Assembly (NCBI GenBank): GCA_003526375.1
Contig: DPDG01000081.1
Coordinates: forward strand, 26,643-45,720
Direction: 5' to 3'
Origin: Lentisphaeria bacterium
GTDB lineage: Bacteria; Verrucomicrobiota; Lentisphaeria; Victivallales; UBA1829
Length of the DNA stretch: 19,078 nucleotides
Each line of letters starts with the position of its first letter. Position 1 is the stretch's first letter. Both the position numbers and the translations under genes were made by a program. The notes under the pieces are model-generated. The model saw nothing but the letters and a program-made list of their open reading frames with translations, was not told the origin of the DNA and made no database searches. Of this stretch, positions 7,100-15,361 are shown piece after piece.

Positions 7100-8992
7100 C
7101 TACTTTTTCAGGAACAGTTCCAGAACCAGAGCGGAAAAGAGGAAGTAGCTGTAATCCGCCCTGCCGCACGAATGCGCTTTCAGGATGTGCTCCAGTTCCG
7201 GCTGATTGAAAATCCGTTCTTTCACGCAGACGCCGTCCAGCAGGCGTTCCCGCAGGAGTTCCCGCCATTCATTGCGGAACCATGAGGCCAGCGGGACGCC
7301 GAATCCGCGCTTGGGGCGCTGTGCGAGTCCCTGCGGCAGATACTTTGCAAATGCATCCGTGAGAATCCGCTTGCGGACACCGTCCTTTTCCTTGTATTCA
7401 TAGGGATACAGCGCCGAGAGCTCCGCGATCTTGAAATCGAGAAACGGGGAACGCACTTCAAGGGAGGCGCTCATGGAAGCCACATCCACTTTTTTCAGGA
7501 TATCCTCCCGCAGATAACTGATGATATCCACCTCGGAAACACGTTCGGAAGGGTTCGCGGAGAAACTGTTTTTATAAAATTCGCGGTTGAAAGTCTCAAG
7601 CGTCGGCTTGACATGCCGGAAGAATTTTCCGCAGACCCGGTGCTTCAGTTTTTCGTCCACGCGGGAAAGAATTCCGAGATAACGTTCCGCGCCGGATGCG
7701 GCTGCCCCGTGCAGGAACCGCCGGGAACGCGCCCATTTCTGACGTTCGTTGCCGATATTCGGAATCATTGCCGCCGCCATGCGGAACAGAGGACGGCGTA
7801 CGGCTTCCGGCAGAAAGTCGAATTTGCCGAGGTAACGCATGGCGAGATAACGCTCGTAACCGCCGAACAGTTCGTCCGCGCCATCGCCGCTCAAAGCGAC
7901 CTTGACCTCCCCGCGCGCAAAACGGCTCAGAAGATAAGTCGGGAGCATGGAAGCGTCCGCGAACGGCTCCCCGAACTGCTTCACGAGAAATTCCAGCGAC
8001 TCGAAATCACAGGGATTCACTGTTTTGACATGATGCTCGAAGCCGCAGCGGGCGAACTGCCGGACATGGGCGGCAGTCGCGGCGGCGGACTCGCGCTCGT
8101 CATAAGACTGCTCCTCGAAGCCGATCGTAAAACATTTGAGAGGACCTTCGATCTGTTCCGCCGCCAGCCCCGCAACGATCGCGGAGTCAAGCCCGCCGGA
8201 AAGAAACACCCCCAGCGGCACATCGGAAATCAGGCGGTCGCGAACCGATGCCGTCATCGCCTCGCGGAGTCCCTTGCAGGCGTCTTCGTAAGGCTGTGCG
8301 GTTTTTCTGGTAAAATCAGGTTTCCAGTACTGGCGTTTCTGAAAGTGGCGGCGCGGACCTTCCGAATGAAACGAGAGGGCATACCCCGGCGCGAGCTGAC
8401 TGATATGCGTATAAATGGTTCCTGTGGGCACATACTGGAGGGAAAGGTAATCCCAGAGCGCCTGTTCGTCAATATGCTGTTTCACGAACGGAAGCTGTTT
8501 CAGCGCGTTGATCGAACTGGCGAAAGCGAAATGGGCGGCGTCGCGATAGTAGTAAAGCGGCTTGATTCCCATACGGTCGCGCGCAAGAAGCATGATGCCG
8601 AGTTTCGTATCGTAAAGAGCGAACGCGAAGAAACCGTCCAGATGCTGTAAAAAAGCGCTGCCGCACTCCTCGTAGAGATGAAGAATGACCTCGGTATCAC
8701 TCTGCGTCCGGAACTGATGCCCGCGTTCCTCAAGCACCTTGCGGAGAGCGCGGTAGTTGAAGATCTCGCCGTTGAAGACGATCCAGAGCGTTCCGTCTTC
8801 ATTGCAGAGAGGCTGTCCGCCGGTTTCAAGATCAATGATCGACAGGCGCGTATGTGCAAGCCCCGTGTTGTAATTCACATAAATATCATGCCCGTCGGGA
8901 CCGCGCAGAGCCATCGCATCCATCATTTTCTGCAAAAGCTCCGGCTCCGGTTCCGAAAAATCAAAATTTACATATCCCGCTATTCCGCACAT
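7100..8992 (-). CDS. asnB: Asparagine synthase (glutamine-hydrolysing)
   Basis: The 630-residue enzyme starts MCGIAGYV at 8992, with Cys2 as the N-terminal glutaminase nucleophile; in-frame ATGs further upstream would block it. Glutamine-binding motifs RLSIID (49-54), NGEIFNY (74-80) and D99 are present. The synthetase half holds the pyrophosphate loop SGGLDS (265-270) and SGDGADELFGG (368-378). Such enzymes transfer glutamine amide nitrogen to aspartate using ATP. Relatives of this length also amidate cell-wall or other carboxylates, so asparagine as product is likely but not certain. An AGGAGG site lies 12 bases upstream, within the end of the GSCFA gene, which overlaps this gene by 32 bp. 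It is the last gene before the terminator. Confidence 0.93.
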   Translation of the reverse strand: MCGIAGYVNFDFSEPEPELLQKMMDAMALRGPDGHDIYVNYNTGLAHTRLSIIDLETGGQPLCNEDGTLWIVFNGEIFNYRALRKVLEERGHQFRTQSDTEVILHLYEECGSAFLQHLDGFFAFALYDTKLGIMLLARDRMGIKPLYYYRDAAHFAFASSINALKQLPFVKQHIDEQALWDYLSLQYVPTGTIYTHISQLAPGYALSFHSEGPRRHFQKRQYWKPDFTRKTAQPYEDACKGLREAMTASVRDRLISDVPLGVFLSGGLDSAIVAGLAAEQIEGPLKCFTIGFEEQSYDERESAAATAAHVRQFARCGFEHHVKTVNPCDFESLEFLVKQFGEPFADASMLPTYLLSRFARGEVKVALSGDGADELFGGYERYLAMRYLGKFDFLPEAVRRPLFRMAAAMIPNIGNERQKWARSRRFLHGAAASGAERYLGILSRVDEKLKHRVCGKFFRHVKPTLETFNREFYKNSFSANPSERVSEVDIISYLREDILKKVDVASMSASLEVRSPFLDFKIAELSALYPYEYKEKDGVRKRILTDAFAKYLPQGLAQRPKRGFGVPLASWFRNEWRELLRERLLDGVCVKERIFNQPELEHILKAHSCGRADYSYFLFSALVLELFLKK

Positions 8993-9881
8993 TTTTGTTC
9001 CAATCCTCCTGATGTCTGGATGCTGCAAGCCGTTTCCGCCCCTCGGCAAGCCTGCGCATCGCGTCCGGTTCAAAACAGCTTGAAATGAAATAATCGGCAA
9101 TTATCCTGACTGCCGATGATGACAGATGAATCATATCTTCCTTGTAGAAACGGTAATCGCGCAATTCGTCCATAACGATCTCATACGCCGGAAAATACGC
9201 CGTCCCGTCCATATCCCTGCAAACCTCGTGGATCGCTGTCAGAAGCAAAGCCTTGCTCCGGGCATTTACGACGAGATTCCCCGGATAGTGGCGCACCGGT
9301 GAAAGCGTAAACACGACGAGACACTCCGGGTTGTATTCCCGCACTCCTCCCGCAATGCGCCGGAGACTTTCCTCGCACTGTTCCAGAGTCAGCAGGTGGC
9401 GGAAAAACGCGGTTCCCGGAAGTTTATGGCAATTCGCAACGATCAGCCCTTCCTCCTTCTCGATATAGACGACTGCGGAGGACAGAGTCACAACCAAAAC
9501 TCCAGCCTTTGCAAGCGTCCGCCGGAAATTCGCCAGAGAACGGTTGCAGGCATCCACGGCGCAATCAAGGTCGAGAGAGGAAAAAGAACCATGATGAAGC
9601 CATGAGTGGTACATGCCGTTGAACTCGAAAAAATCTTCTCCGGTATAGTTTTCCCCCTGCACAACATGATCCATGGCATCCGCAATCGAAACGGGATTGT
9701 AAAGAATACCGTTCGGGTTCTGCGCGCCGGAAAAACCGCACGCAAGCAGTTCTCCGACAAGCTCCTCCGAAAAACAGGAGCCGATGGAGGCGATCACCGT
9801 GTCTCTGGGAAGCCGCGGATAGTCCCAGCTCCAATGGACGCGCAGGGTCGGGGGACGCCCGTAATCGGGGGACGGATTCAC
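8961..9881 (-). CDS. GSCFA domain protein (SGNH-hydrolase-like)
   Basis: This 306-residue protein has the eponymous GSCFSEE motif at 34-40, a Ser-containing block I equivalent, a middle TLSPVRH (192-198), and a late DMIH (249-252) that fits the D-x-x-H catalytic block of the SGNH/GDSL clan. That suggests an esterase or acyl-transferase-like fold, though no substrate is established for the family. The start is GTG at 9881, overlapping the recD2 stop as GTGA, with GGAG seven bases upstream. The 3' end overlaps asnB by 32 bp. The tight overlaps imply translational coupling with both neighbours. No signal peptide is evident. Confidence 0.88.
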   Translation of the reverse strand: MNPSPDYGRPPTLRVHWSWDYPRLPRDTVIASIGSCFSEELVGELLACGFSGAQNPNGILYNPVSIADAMDHVVQGENYTGEDFFEFNGMYHSWLHHGSFSSLDLDCAVDACNRSLANFRRTLAKAGVLVVTLSSAVVYIEKEEGLIVANCHKLPGTAFFRHLLTLEQCEESLRRIAGGVREYNPECLVVFTLSPVRHYPGNLVVNARSKALLLTAIHEVCRDMDGTAYFPAYEIVMDELRDYRFYKEDMIHLSSSAVRIIADYFISSCFEPDAMRRLAEGRKRLAASRHQEDWNKNVRNSGICKF

Positions 9882-12118
9882 CGGACGGCTCCTTTCTCGC
9901 GGAATGCGTCCTCCAGACGTTCGCGCAAAAGTGAATGGCGCGGCTCTCGCACCGCATTTCGCACCGCCATAGAAACGGCTTTGCGGGAACCGACGAGAAT
10001 CATCAGTTTTTTCGCACGCGTCATGCCCGTATACAGCAGATTGCGCTGGAGCATCATATAATGCTGGGAAAGGATCGGCATGATGACCACCGGAAATTCG
10101 CTGCCCTGCGATTTATGGATCGTGACCGCATACGCAAGCGTGAGCTGTTCCGCGTCTTCAAAAGAATAAGTGACATCATTCAGGTCGAACCGCACCACGA
10201 ACTCGGAATCGGAATGCCGGATCACCATGACGCGCCCCATGTCTCCGTTGAAGATGCCTTTGTCGTAGTTATTCGAGGTCTGCATGACGCGGTCCCCAAT
10301 CCGGAACGTGCGCCCCGCGCTCGTGAAAGCGAGTTTGCTTTCCCCGTTCACCAGCGCCTGAAGCCGTTCGTTCATCGCAACCGTGCCGCAGACTCCCCGG
10401 TTCATCGGAGTAATCAACTGAATGTCATTCTTCGGGTCAAACCCGAAACGCGCGGGAATGCGGTCAATCATCATCCGTTCGATCACATCCGCCGCCTCCT
10501 CCGGTTCCTCTTTCTCGATCCAGTAGAAATCGGCAAGCTCATTTTTCGGATAATAAAGCCCGTCATCGGGCATTTTCCCTTCGTTGACATTGTGCGCGGC
10601 ATGGATGATACCGCTGCCCGCGCCCTGACGGAAGATTTTCGTCAGGCGGGAAACAGGGACAAGCCCGCATTCGATCAGGTCGTTCAGCACATTGCCGGGT
10701 CCGACCGAGGGAAGCTGATCCGCATCGCCGACAAGAATCACGCAGGCGCCGGGACGCACCGCGCGGAAAAACGCGACAGACAAAGGCAGATCCAGCATCG
10801 AGACTTCGTCCAGCACGTAAAGTTCATACTGCAAAGGATTTGCGCGTCCGTGAACGAAACGCCGCTCCGCGGGGTCCCATTTCAGGAGACGGTGTATCGT
10901 GGACGCGGGAAGCCCGGTCGTTTCGGACATCCGCTTTGCGGCGCGTCCGGTGGGAGCCGCCAGCACGATGTTGAGTTTCGCGGCAGACGCGCGCCGGACA
11001 ATCTCCGAAACGACAGTCGTTTTACCGACGCCGGGACCGCCGGTGATGATCGAAAACGCCGACGCCCCGGCGGTCTCGACCGCACGGAGCTGTTCCCCGC
11101 TGAACTTGGAATCCGGCGGGGTTCTGAAGTTCAGGACGGCATGACCGAAATGTTTTTCGCGCACAGCAAGATTGGCAATCAGTTTCGGAAGCTCCTCCTC
11201 GCAGCGCAGAAGCCCCGGCTCGTAAACCATGTCAATGCCGGAATGCGAACGGCGGATCACGGCAAGGTCTTCCAGAAGCGCCAGTTCCAGCGCCTGTTCC
11301 GCATTCGCCTCCTCCACATCCAGCAGACGCGCAACCGTCTGGATGAATTCCCCGCGCGGCATGCAGACGTGTCCGGAAAGACGGATCTGCGACAACGCAT
11401 AGGTCACGCCTGATTTCAGGCGTTTGGCATCCGCTTTCCCGATCCCCGACTTCTCCGCAATCCGGTCTGCCATGATGAAACCGATGCCGTCAATGTCCGA
11501 AGCCAGACGGTAAGGGTCCTTGCGGATGATTTCCGCGCATTCATTGCCGTAATTGTTGTAAATCCGGTTGAAGTATGTGGGTGTGATCCCGAGGCTCTGC
11601 AAACAGATCTGGGCGTTGCGCTTCTCCGCATTCTCCGCCCACGACTTCTTGATCGCCTTGATGCGTTTCTGCCCGAGACCGGGAACCTCGCGGAGCCGGA
11701 CAGAAGCATTGTCCAGGATTTCCAGCGTTTTGTCACCAAAGGTCTTGACGATCTCCTTCGCATACTTCGCCCCGATTCCTTTGATGATCCCCGAAGCCAG
11801 ATATTTTTCAATGCCCTCGGTCGTGGTCGGCAGCGTGAACGAATAGGAGGAAACTTTCAGGCGACGCCCGTGTTCCTTGTGGAACTCCCATTTGCCGGTG
11901 ACTTCAATCCCCTGCCCCGCATAAGCGCCGGAAACAGCGCCGCAGACACAATGCAGATTGCCCTGCGAATCTTTCAGGTTCAAAATGGAAAACGAATCAT
12001 CGTCGCTCTGATAGATCACTTTCTCCACTTCGCCGCGCAAAGTAGTCTCCGTGACGGCATCTCCCGCGGGAGATGCGCCGGAGTCCAGCGGCAAGGAAGC
12101 GGATTCCAGTTCAGCCAT
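9878..12118 (-). CDS. recD2: RecD2-type ATP-dependent DNA helicase
   Basis: This superfamily 1B 5'-3' helicase is 746 residues from the ATG at 12118, which has AAGGG seven bases upstream. An ATG at 12145 would add nine residues and is weaker. In the 746-residue numbering, an OB-like N-terminal region and helix-hairpin-helix segments (GIGAKYAKEI, VPGLGQKRI) come first. They are followed by Walker A GGPGVGKTT (360-368), motif Ia APTGRAAKRM (388-397), Walker B VLDEVSM (435-441) and motif III VGDADQLPSVGPG (463-475). Late motifs AVTIHKSQGSEF and LLYTGMTRAKK complete the set. No recB or recC is adjacent, consistent with the RecD2 rather than the RecBCD subunit type. It is the first gene of a recD2-GSCFA-asnB overlap operon and lies 74 bp downstream of the heptamer array. 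Confidence 0.94.
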   Translation of the reverse strand: MAELESASLPLDSGASPAGDAVTETTLRGEVEKVIYQSDDDSFSILNLKDSQGNLHCVCGAVSGAYAGQGIEVTGKWEFHKEHGRRLKVSSYSFTLPTTTEGIEKYLASGIIKGIGAKYAKEIVKTFGDKTLEILDNASVRLREVPGLGQKRIKAIKKSWAENAEKRNAQICLQSLGITPTYFNRIYNNYGNECAEIIRKDPYRLASDIDGIGFIMADRIAEKSGIGKADAKRLKSGVTYALSQIRLSGHVCMPRGEFIQTVARLLDVEEANAEQALELALLEDLAVIRRSHSGIDMVYEPGLLRCEEELPKLIANLAVREKHFGHAVLNFRTPPDSKFSGEQLRAVETAGASAFSIITGGPGVGKTTVVSEIVRRASAAKLNIVLAAPTGRAAKRMSETTGLPASTIHRLLKWDPAERRFVHGRANPLQYELYVLDEVSMLDLPLSVAFFRAVRPGACVILVGDADQLPSVGPGNVLNDLIECGLVPVSRLTKIFRQGAGSGIIHAAHNVNEGKMPDDGLYYPKNELADFYWIEKEEPEEAADVIERMMIDRIPARFGFDPKNDIQLITPMNRGVCGTVAMNERLQALVNGESKLAFTSAGRTFRIGDRVMQTSNNYDKGIFNGDMGRVMVIRHSDSEFVVRFDLNDVTYSFEDAEQLTLAYAVTIHKSQGSEFPVVIMPILSQHYMMLQRNLLYTGMTRAKKLMILVGSRKAVSMAVRNAVREPRHSLLRERLEDAFREKGAVR

Positions 12119-12192
12119 TCGTTTTCCCTTCTGTTTTTGTTCCATTGCAATCCATCACTGCCCGCTCCGCTTTCGCAGAACTCCCCCCCTGC

Positions 12193-12304
12193 TCACTAGC
12201 CACTAATCACTAGCCACTAATCACTAGCCACTAATCACTGACCACTGACCACTAATCACTAGCCACTAATCACTAGCCACTAATCACTGACCACTGACCA
12301 CTAT
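12193..12304. repeat. 16-unit heptamer tandem array with a duplicated 49-bp higher-order unit
   Basis: Sixteen contiguous 7-bp units fill 12193-12304. With A=TCACTAG, B=CCACTAA, C=TCACTGA and D=CCACTGA the order is A B A B A B C D B A B A B C D, then CCACTAT. Positions 12200-12248 and 12249-12297 are two identical 49-bp blocks (B A B A B C D). The last unit abuts, and shares a base with, the purH stop codon. All four unit types hold a plus-strand stop triplet, and because seven is not a multiple of three the array closes all three plus-strand frames. It lies between purH and recD2, both transcribed leftwards. Confidence 0.95.
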
Positions 12305-13428
12305 CAATGGTGCGAGAAAACGCGTTCGGGAGCATGTCGGAGAGCGACTCCGAGCTCATTGGCACGCTTTACCACATCCGCGTCCTTGAGAGAACCGGAC
12401 GGAGCGACAATGGCTTTGATCCCGGCTTTCGCGGCTGTTTCGACCGCATCGTAAAACGGGAAGAATCCGTCGCTGGACATCACCGCGCCTTCCAGCGTCC
12501 CCTCGCCCGTATATTTCTGACTGAACTTCTCAATCGCCTGTTCGACCGCGCCTACACGATCCTGCTCGCCGGTTCCGACGGCAAGAGTCTGACCGTTTTT
12601 CACGATCACAACGCCGTTGGAACGGACACTGATATTGATGTACCATGCGGCAAGAAGATCCTCAAGCTGTTCCGGGGTCGGTTCGACGGTGGAGGTCTGA
12701 GCTCCGCATACCTTGTTTTCACCGGACGCTGGAGGAAGATCGGCGACGGTGCGGACATTCGTCAGGAGCGGAGCCGCAATGACGAGGGAGCCGTCGCAGA
12801 GCACCTTCATCGTGTCGGCAAGCCCCTCCGGATCGTCTCCGACATATTTCGGAAGCTGCGAGATATCGCCGCACTGAAGAATGCGGATCTGCTTATTGAG
12901 TTTGAAACGCTCCTGATCGTTGAAAACGGCAAGCGCTTCCGGGTCATAAGCGGGCGCGACAACGCATTCGCAGAATGTGGACATGATCTCCTCGGCGGTC
13001 TCGACATCGACCTTGACGTTGAACGCAATCACGCTGCCGAATGCCGCACGCGCGTCGCAGTCCCGCGCCTTGACGTAAACCTGCTTCAGGGTCTCGCCGG
13101 GACGGGCTACCGCGGCGCCGCTCGGGTTGACATGTTTCATCACCGCGCAGGCGGGCGTGTCATTGAAGTATTTGACGATGTTCAACGCGCCGGAAATATC
13201 TTCAAGGTTCGTCTGGGAGAGTCCGTTCTTGCCGCTCTTGAGCGTCTTCATGTTCATGATCGCGCCAGTTCCGTCCACGGGAGCATAAAACGCCGCGGGC
13301 TGGTGGGGGTTCGTGCCGTAACGCAGGTCATAAGATTTTACGTATTTGCGTCCGCCGACCATGATTTCCGACGGGAAATCGCCGACATTCCGGGTAAGAT
13401 AGGAATTTCTGGCTAATTTTACTGCCAT
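12304..13428 (-). CDS. purH: Stand-alone AICAR transformylase (PurH C-terminal domain type)
   Basis: The 374-residue product matches only the phosphoribosylaminoimidazolecarboxamide formyltransferase half of PurH. It shows LRYGTNPHQPAAFY (35-48), the substrate-binding KHVNPSGAA (98-106), an AAFGSVIAFN segment near 125 and the terminal GFFPFYDAVE. It would transfer the formyl group from 10-formyl-tetrahydrofolate to AICAR, the penultimate step of purine synthesis. The N-terminal MGS-like IMP cyclohydrolase domain of bifunctional PurH (total usually about 510-530 residues) is absent, and upstream DNA holds a promoter and then tmk rather than that domain. IMP cyclohydrolase must therefore be encoded elsewhere. 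GGAG lies nine bases before the ATG at 13428. The stop abuts the heptamer array. Confidence 0.9.
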   Translation of the reverse strand: MAVKLARNSYLTRNVGDFPSEIMVGGRKYVKSYDLRYGTNPHQPAAFYAPVDGTGAIMNMKTLKSGKNGLSQTNLEDISGALNIVKYFNDTPACAVMKHVNPSGAAVARPGETLKQVYVKARDCDARAAFGSVIAFNVKVDVETAEEIMSTFCECVVAPAYDPEALAVFNDQERFKLNKQIRILQCGDISQLPKYVGDDPEGLADTMKVLCDGSLVIAAPLLTNVRTVADLPPASGENKVCGAQTSTVEPTPEQLEDLLAAWYINISVRSNGVVIVKNGQTLAVGTGEQDRVGAVEQAIEKFSQKYTGEGTLEGAVMSSDGFFPFYDAVETAAKAGIKAIVAPSGSLKDADVVKRANELGVALRHAPERVFSHH

Positions 13429-13445
13429 TTTTTTACTCTCCGCTT

Positions 13446-13474
13446 TTGAAGGTTCGCCTTTTCGGTGTTATTGT
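13446..13474 (+). promoter_or_regulatory. Predicted tmk-holB promoter
   Basis: TTGAAG (13446-13451) and TATTGT (13469-13474) are spaced by 17 bp, upstream of the tmk start at 13570. The -10 overlaps the -10 of the divergent purH promoter by two bases. Sequence-only prediction. Confidence 0.45.
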
Positions 13475-13500
13475 TATAGTTGAAATATTTTGTTTCACAA
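13473..13500 (-). promoter_or_regulatory. Predicted purH promoter, overlapping the divergent tmk promoter
   Basis: On the minus strand TTGTGA (13500-13495) is followed after 16 bp by TATAAC (13478-13473), giving a leader of about 40 bases before the ATG at 13428. Sequence-only prediction. Confidence 0.5.
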
Positions 13501-13569
13501 TTTACATTCAGATCGGCAGATTCGCAAATGCCGGGAGAGAAAAACAGCCGAAATGACAGGAAAAAAGAG

Positions 13570-14214
13570 ATGACCAGAGGTTTTTTCATTACTTTTGAAG
13601 GAATGGAGGGTTCCGGAAAAAGCACTCAGATACAAATGCTCGCCGACAGCCTGGCGGGAGAACGCGAAATCATCGTGACGCGTTCCCCCGGCGGCACTCC
13701 CATCGCGGAAAAGATTCGCGACATACTAAAAATACGCGACCCGCGCGAGGAAGTCATGCCGGAGACCGAACTCCTGCTGTTCGCCGCATGCCACTCGCAG
13801 ATGACCAGCCACCTTGTCGCCCCCGCCCTGAAACGCGGCGCGGTGATCCTGTGCGACCGTTTTTACGACTCGACCATGGCGTATCAGGGGTATGCGCGGA
13901 CGCTGAACCGCGATTTTGTGGCAGAGATCAACGCATTCTCCTGCCGGGGGATCACGCCGGATCTCACGCTGGTGCTGGACCTCGACCCGGCGGAAGGAAT
14001 CCGCAGAAGCCATGCGCGCGCCTCGGCGGAGGAGGTCGCGGGAGACCGTTTCGACTCGGAGAAGATGCAGTTCCATCACGACGTCCGCAATGCGTTTCTC
14101 GACCTTGCGGCGAAAGAGCCGGAACGGTTCGCCGTGATCGACGCGGGGAAAACGGCGGAAGAAGTCCACAGACAGATTATGGAGGCGGTTCATGCTCGAC
14201 TGGAAGCACTTTGA
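13570..14214 (+). CDS. tmk: Thymidylate kinase
   Basis: The 214-residue enzyme phosphorylates dTMP to dTDP with ATP. The P-loop GMEGSGKST is at 11-19, the nucleotide-base motif CDRFYDSTMAYQG at 95-107, and an Arg-containing lid region RSHARASAEEVAGDRF follows. The ATG at 13570 is preceded by AGGA with eight-base spacing; earlier in-frame ATGs at 13480 and 13528 would add unconserved residues. Length is normal for the family. The gene overlaps holB by 23 bp, the common tmk-holB arrangement linking nucleotide supply and replication. Confidence 0.94.
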   Translation: MTRGFFITFEGMEGSGKSTQIQMLADSLAGEREIIVTRSPGGTPIAEKIRDILKIRDPREEVMPETELLLFAACHSQMTSHLVAPALKRGAVILCDRFYDSTMAYQGYARTLNRDFVAEINAFSCRGITPDLTLVLDLDPAEGIRRSHARASAEEVAGDRFDSEKMQFHHDVRNAFLDLAAKEPERFAVIDAGKTAEEVHRQIMEAVHARLEAL

Positions 14215-15247
14215 AACTCAGTTCCCGATGGTGATGAATGCGCTCAAACATGCGAAACTCAGCGGACGGCTCGCCCACGCTTATCTTGTGGTCACATCCA
14301 ACCCGGATTACCGTCTCGCGTTCCCCGGCGTTCTTTCGCTCCTGACCGCATGCACGACGCCGGAACCGGACGGTTCGCCGTGTATGAAATGCGATACCTG
14401 CCGTCAGTTGAAAAACGGAATCTACCCGGACACCTATACGCTTGCCCCGACCTCCAAGGCGCGCGAAATCGTCATCGGCAAGGACTCCGACGACATCGAC
14501 ACGCTCCGCTGGTTCGAGGCACTGTTCCACCTGAGCAGCATCACGGAATCCGGCTGGAAAATCGGAGTCGTTCAGGAGGCGGACACGATGAACGAGTCTG
14601 CGCAGAACGCTTTTCTGAAAACATTGGAGGAACCGCCGGGGAGATGCCTGTTCATCCTGACCACGGGGCGCGTTTCGCATCTTCTGCCGACGATCCGTTC
14701 GCGCTGCCAGCTTCTCGCCCTGACGGACAATAAATGCGAATACAAATTTCCGCGGAGCGCCGATCTTCCGGCAATTCTCGCGGGGTTGTTCAACAATCCG
14801 GAGCGCAGCATCATGAAAGCCGAGGACTCCGCGCGGGCGCTGATCGACATCGCGGATTCTCTTTACGACGCGGCGAAGAAAGAGGTCGAAGAGCGCTGGG
14901 CGGCGCGGGTCGAAGCCGCAAAAAATCTGGAAAATGCGGGAGTCAAGCTCATCGAAAAACGGATTGAGGGCGAAACCAGCAGCGAATACCGCCGCTACCG
15001 TGAACAGTTCATCAGCATGATCCACACATGGTTCGCACAGCTCGCGTTGCTGGCTTCGGGACTCGGCGCGGAGATGCTTCCGAATCCGGAAATTCTGGAC
15101 CCGGCGTCTTTACAGAATAAGCCGGAAGAAGAGAAAGCATACAAGGCGCTTTCTTTCGCGGAGGATCTGCTGAAAGCGATGAGGACCAATGTCAATGACG
15201 AGCTGGCGCTGCGGACATTTTGCCTGAAAGTGACTTCAAAAGCATAA
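14192..15247 (+). CDS. holB: DNA polymerase III delta-prime subunit
   Basis: The 351-residue clamp-loader subunit begins LDWKHF and has AHAYLVV at 28-34. The zinc-module cysteines are C54, C64, C67 and C70, and ADTMNESAQNAFLKTLEEPP (130-149) and the sensor-1 motif SRC (170-172) follow. The position where active clamp-loader ATPases carry a Walker A loop reads VTSNPDYRLAF, so ATP binding is not expected; that is normal for delta-prime. GGAGG lies six bases before the ATG, inside the tmk coding region. Downstream, 15248-15361 is AT-rich and holds a short inverted repeat (CCGG arms near 15282-15300) but no convincing terminator. Confidence 0.92.
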   Translation: MLDWKHFETQFPMVMNALKHAKLSGRLAHAYLVVTSNPDYRLAFPGVLSLLTACTTPEPDGSPCMKCDTCRQLKNGIYPDTYTLAPTSKAREIVIGKDSDDIDTLRWFEALFHLSSITESGWKIGVVQEADTMNESAQNAFLKTLEEPPGRCLFILTTGRVSHLLPTIRSRCQLLALTDNKCEYKFPRSADLPAILAGLFNNPERSIMKAEDSARALIDIADSLYDAAKKEVEERWAARVEAAKNLENAGVKLIEKRIEGETSSEYRRYREQFISMIHTWFAQLALLASGLGAEMLPNPEILDPASLQNKPEEEKAYKALSFAEDLLKAMRTNVNDELALRTFCLKVTSKA

Positions 15248-15325
15248 AAAAAGGGAAAAAAAATTTATTTTTCTTCTCCGGCAGTTTGTAATTGGCCGGA
15301 AAAACTGTTAAATTTGGAAGTTTCG

Positions 15326-15331
15326 TATAAT
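15326..15331 (+). promoter_or_regulatory. Predicted -10 element upstream of the alpha/beta hydrolase
   Basis: A perfect TATAAT lies at 15326-15331, 30 bp before the hydrolase ATG, in an AT-rich gap after holB. The -35 match is poor (CTGTTA at 16-bp spacing), so strength is uncertain. Confidence 0.5.
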
Positions 15332-15361
15332 GTGGAAAGTAAAAGACAAAGAAAGATGTAA

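Noticed and set aside
9935..11413. Plus-strand open frame of about 490 codons opposite recD2
   Set aside because: Composition is rich in Arg, His and Pro as expected of an antisense shadow; all helicase motifs are on the minus strand.
12193..12304. CRISPR array or replication-origin iterons
   Set aside because: Units are 7 bp with no unique spacers and no cas genes; there is no DnaA or Rep gene nearby and the units do not resemble DnaA boxes.
12307..13416. Long plus-strand open frame (about 370 codons) antisense to purH
   Set aside because: It mirrors purH almost exactly, has no recognisable domain, and is explained by codon bias in a high-GC gene; purH has clear family motifs.
15282..15300. 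Terminator after holB
   Set aside because: The CCGG arms pair weakly across a long loop and no T-run follows on the plus strand.
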